This document shows positions 61,616-64,000 of a DNA stretch of 64,000 bases, in pieces. Origin of the DNA: Bradyrhizobium sp. 141 (lineage in GTDB: Bacteria; Pseudomonadota; Alphaproteobacteria; Rhizobiales; Xanthobacteraceae). The first letter of the stretch is position 1, and every line of letters starts with the position of its first letter. The notes beneath the pieces were generated by a model, which was not told the origin of the DNA, searched no databases, and worked only from the letters and a program-made list of their open reading frames with translations. The DNA lies in the NCBI RefSeq assembly GCF_023074055.1, contig NZ_JADPKR010000094.1, forward strand, positions 310,001-374,000, read 5' to 3'. A program made the translations under genes and the position numbers.

Positions 61616-64000
61616 ATGACCGAACTTCTTGCCGGCGGCACCACAGCCGCACCGCTCTCGATGCGTGCCGCTGCAACTCTTACCTCCGGTGTCGTGAGGG
61701 CTGCCCGACGACTTTTGTCCGAACTCGAACGCGGCCGGCGCATCGATGCCAACGTGCTGCGCGGAGCGATGGAGGCTGCCTTCGGTGCCTCCGATGCGAC
61801 CGGCGCCTGGGACTGGAAAGTCGCCTACGACGCCTGCGAGGTGGCGACCGTTCTGTTCCTTCGCAAATTCGGCTCGGCTATCCGCGCCAAGGCTGATTCG
61901 CCGACCGCCATGCTGCCGATGCTCGCGAAGATCGCGCGCTGTCTGCCGACCCATACGCGGCGGTCCGAGGAAAGTCAGGCGCTCCAACAGTTCTCCACTC
62001 CGATCCCCCTCGGCTTTGCGGCATGCACTGCGGCCGCCATTACGCCGACCGACCGCGTTCTGGAGCCTTCCGCGGGTACAGGCTTGCTCGCCATTTTTGC
62101 TGAACTCGCTGGCGGCGCCCTGGCAATGAACGAGTTGGCTGAGACTCGTGCAAACCTGCTCGATCATCTGTTTCCCAACGCCAACGTGACGCGGTTCGAC
62201 GCCGCACAGATCGACGATCACCTCGATGTCGGCGTTGCTGCGAGCGTGGTTCTGATGAACCCGCCATTTTCGGTGATGGCGAACGTCGATCGCCGGATGG
62301 CGGACGCAACGCTCCGGCACGTCGCGTCGGCGCTAGCGCGCCTTTGTGACGGCGGGCGTCTCGTCGCCATCACCGGAGCGACTTTCGCCCACGATAATCC
62401 AGCTTGGACCGACGCCTTCGTCTGTCTTCAGGAGCGTGGACGCGTCGTGTTTTCTGCCGCCATCGACGGCGCCGTTTACGCAAAGCAAGGAACTCAAACC
62501 GACACCAGGCTGCTTGTGATCGACAAGCTGCCCGCCGTCGATCCGAGCGTGTTTCCCGTCTCGCCGGGCATGACGGGTGATGTCGCCACGTTGCTTGATT
62601 GGGTGGCCAAGCATGTGCCTCCGAGACTGCCAGTCACCGCCTCGGTCGTGGTCGATGCCATCAGGCGGCCTCCGATCCCTCGAACGGTCGCCGCCTTTGC
62701 GAGACGCCCGTCGTCTACGCCGGAACTCCCAACGCTAGAAGGCGCAGAATTTCCATACGAAACGGTCGAGTGGATTCCGCTGGAAGGCGTACGACTGACC
62801 GACGCGCTTTATGAAGAGTACGCGCTACAGTCGATCCGTATTCCCGGATCGCACGCACATCCGACCAAACTCGTTCAGTCCGCGGCGATGGCCTCGGTCG
62901 CACCGCCAAAACCATCTTATCGGCCGCACCTGCCTTCGAGCGTGGTCCGAGATGGAGTCCTGTCGGATGCCCAGCTTGAGAGCATCATCTATGCCGGCGA
63001 GGCGCATTCCGAGTTTCTCGCGGTTTCCTGGACGATCGATGCGACTTTTGACGTCGTGGCGGCCGCGCGTGACGATGCTTCGAATGCCGTCCGCTTTCGC
63101 CGCGGTTGGTTCCTGGGCGATGGCACAGGCGCGGGCAAGGGCCGTCAGGTCGCGGGTATCCTGCTCGACAACTGGCTCAAGGGTCGTCGTCGCGCGGTCT
63201 GGATCAGCAAGTCCGACAAGCTGATCGAGGACGCGCAGCGCGATTGGTCGGCGCTCGGCATGGAGCGCCTGCTCGTGACGCCGCTTTCCCGGTTTCGCCA
63301 GGGCACGCCGATCCGGCTTGCGCAAGGCGTCCTATTTACCACCTACGCTACGCTGCGCACCGACGAGCGAGGTGAGAAGCTTTCGCGCGTGCGGCAGATC
63401 GTCGAATGGTTAGGCGCAGACTTCGACGGCGTCATCATCTTCGACGAGAGCCACGCGATGCAGAACGCGGTTGGCGGCAAGGGCGAGCGCGGCGACCAGG
63501 CCGCCTCGCAGCAGGGGCGAGCGGGCCTCCGGCTCCAGCACGCGCTGCCGAACGCCCGCGTCGTCTACGTCTCCGCGACCGGCGCGACGACGGTACACAA
63601 TCTTGGCTACGCCCAGCGGCTCGGGTTGTGGGGCGGCGACGATTTCCCCTTCGCCACGCGCGCAGAGTTCGTCGAGGCGATCGAGGAAGGCGGTGTTGCG
63701 GCAATGGAAGTGCTGGCGCGAGACCTCAAAGCGCTCGGTCTCTACGCGGCGCGCTCCCTGTCCTACGAAGGTGTCGAATACGAACTTATCGAGCACCAAC
63801 TTACGCCTGAGCAGGTCCGGATTTATGACTCCTATGCCGGCGCGTTCAGCATCATCCACAACAACCTCGACGCCGCGATGCGGGCCGCCAACATCACGGG
63901 CGAGACCGGCACGCTGAACGGACAGGCAAAGTCCACGGCCCGATCCGCCTTCGAAAGCGCCAAGCAGCGCTTCTTCGGCCATCTGTTGACCTCGATGAAG
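61616..64000 (+). CDS. Methyltransferase / strawberry-notch-like helicase, N-terminal 795 residues
   Basis: Begins with ATG at 61616 (MTELLAGGTTAAPLSMRAAA) and stays open to the window end, so it is partial. Residues ~115-240 form a class I methyltransferase-like domain: QQFSTPIPLGFAA, VLEPSAGTGLLAIFAELAGG (motif I) and VVLMNPPFSVM (the NPPF motif of N6-adenine methylases). From about residue 470 a strawberry-notch type SF2 helicase domain starts: GWFLGDGTGAGKGRQVAGIL (Walker A), VWISKSDKLIEDAQRDW, FDESHAMQNAVGGKG (DESH box), VVYVSATGAT. Large proteins of this kind are typical of plasmids, ICEs and phages of Rhizobiales. Their target is unknown. Confidence 0.88.
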   Translation, partial: MTELLAGGTTAAPLSMRAAATLTSGVVRAARRLLSELERGRRIDANVLRGAMEAAFGASDATGAWDWKVAYDACEVATVLFLRKFGSAIRAKADSPTAMLPMLAKIARCLPTHTRRSEESQALQQFSTPIPLGFAACTAAAITPTDRVLEPSAGTGLLAIFAELAGGALAMNELAETRANLLDHLFPNANVTRFDAAQIDDHLDVGVAASVVLMNPPFSVMANVDRRMADATLRHVASALARLCDGGRLVAITGATFAHDNPAWTDAFVCLQERGRVVFSAAIDGAVYAKQGTQTDTRLLVIDKLPAVDPSVFPVSPGMTGDVATLLDWVAKHVPPRLPVTASVVVDAIRRPPIPRTVAAFARRPSSTPELPTLEGAEFPYETVEWIPLEGVRLTDALYEEYALQSIRIPGSHAHPTKLVQSAAMASVAPPKPSYRPHLPSSVVRDGVLSDAQLESIIYAGEAHSEFLAVSWTIDATFDVVAAARDDASNAVRFRRGWFLGDGTGAGKGRQVAGILLDNWLKGRRRAVWISKSDKLIEDAQRDWSALGMERLLVTPLSRFRQGTPIRLAQGVLFTTYATLRTDERGEKLSRVRQIVEWLGADFDGVIIFDESHAMQNAVGGKGERGDQAASQQGRAGLRLQHALPNARVVYVSATGATTVHNLGYAQRLGLWGGDDFPFATRAEFVEAIEEGGVAAMEVLARDLKALGLYAARSLSYEGVEYELIEHQLTPEQVRIYDSYAGAFSIIHNNLDAAMRAANITGETGTLNGQAKSTARSAFESAKQRFFGHLLTSMK

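Noticed and set aside
1..64000. CRISPR array
   Set aside because: No regularly spaced identical repeats were seen; the only repeats are the 85-bp pair, the 13-bp and 9-bp tandems, and short imperfect ones.

Overview
The window reads as a piece of a Bradyrhizobium-type (Rhizobiales) symbiosis chromosome. It runs from the end of a nitrogen-fixation cluster, across a zone of gene remnants, into a large accessory island packed with defence and mobile-element genes. The assignment rests on the order nifV-nifW-(fixA remnant)-fixB-fixC-fixX behind a NifA/sigma-54 promoter, on high-GC alphaproteobacterial coding, and on typical rhizobial accessory genes (Ku, YedK, ArdC, ParB-like and strawberry-notch-like proteins). 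No database search was possible, so family names come from motifs and recalled family patterns.

Layout. (1) 1-4687: 3' end of nifV, nifW, a NifA site plus -24/-12 promoter, a decayed fixA, then intact fixBCX (electron bifurcation to nitrogenase). (2) 4688-14100: sparse DNA with a few intact genes (an RMD1/DUF155 protein, a CbiM-like permease, a secreted thermonuclease-like protein, SugE/Gdx with a probable guanidine-II riboswitch, a radical SAM/SPASM protein) between decayed ones (outer-membrane porin, PiT phosphate permease, ISL3-like transposase). (3) 14341-17060: an integration hot spot. A decayed tRNA-Glu is cut by an IS1182-family element with CTAG target duplications, a tRNA-Met 3' half and another tRNA-like tail lie nearby, two diverged 85-bp repeats flank the area, and there is an excisionase-like HTH gene.

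(4) 17256-53806: a defence island. It holds a DUF4297 nuclease plus Rad50-like zinc-hook ATPase pair; a nuclease plus SF1 helicase pair whose helicase has two nonsense codons; two Mrr-type nucleases; a nuclease-STAND-TPR protein broken by one frameshift; a DUF559-type nuclease gene; a three-gene HEPN / RecB-like nuclease / UvrD helicase operon; a complete three-gene pPIWI-RE cassette (REase, DinG-like Fe-S helicase, PIWI protein) with a promoter carrying a tandem-repeat operator; an AbiE toxin-antitoxin pair with a promoter overlapping an inverted repeat; and a Gabija-like OLD nuclease plus UvrD helicase pair with a third REase gene.

(5) 53922-57676: genome-maintenance genes (SRAP/YedK, two small zinc-finger-like proteins, Ku, a coiled-coil protein). 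(6) 58188-64000: conjugative-element backbone, with ArdC anti-restriction protein, a large ParB-like protein, and a methyltransferase/strawberry-notch helicase running off the end. ArdC and ParB share a structured leader whose stems are kept by paired base changes.

The most notable system is the pPIWI-RE cassette, which runs convergently to the HEPN-helicase-nuclease operon (12 bp between stop codons). The most telling evolutionary observation is that the long leader of the fixBCX transcript is recognisably a dead fixA gene still carrying its NifA/sigma-54 promoter.
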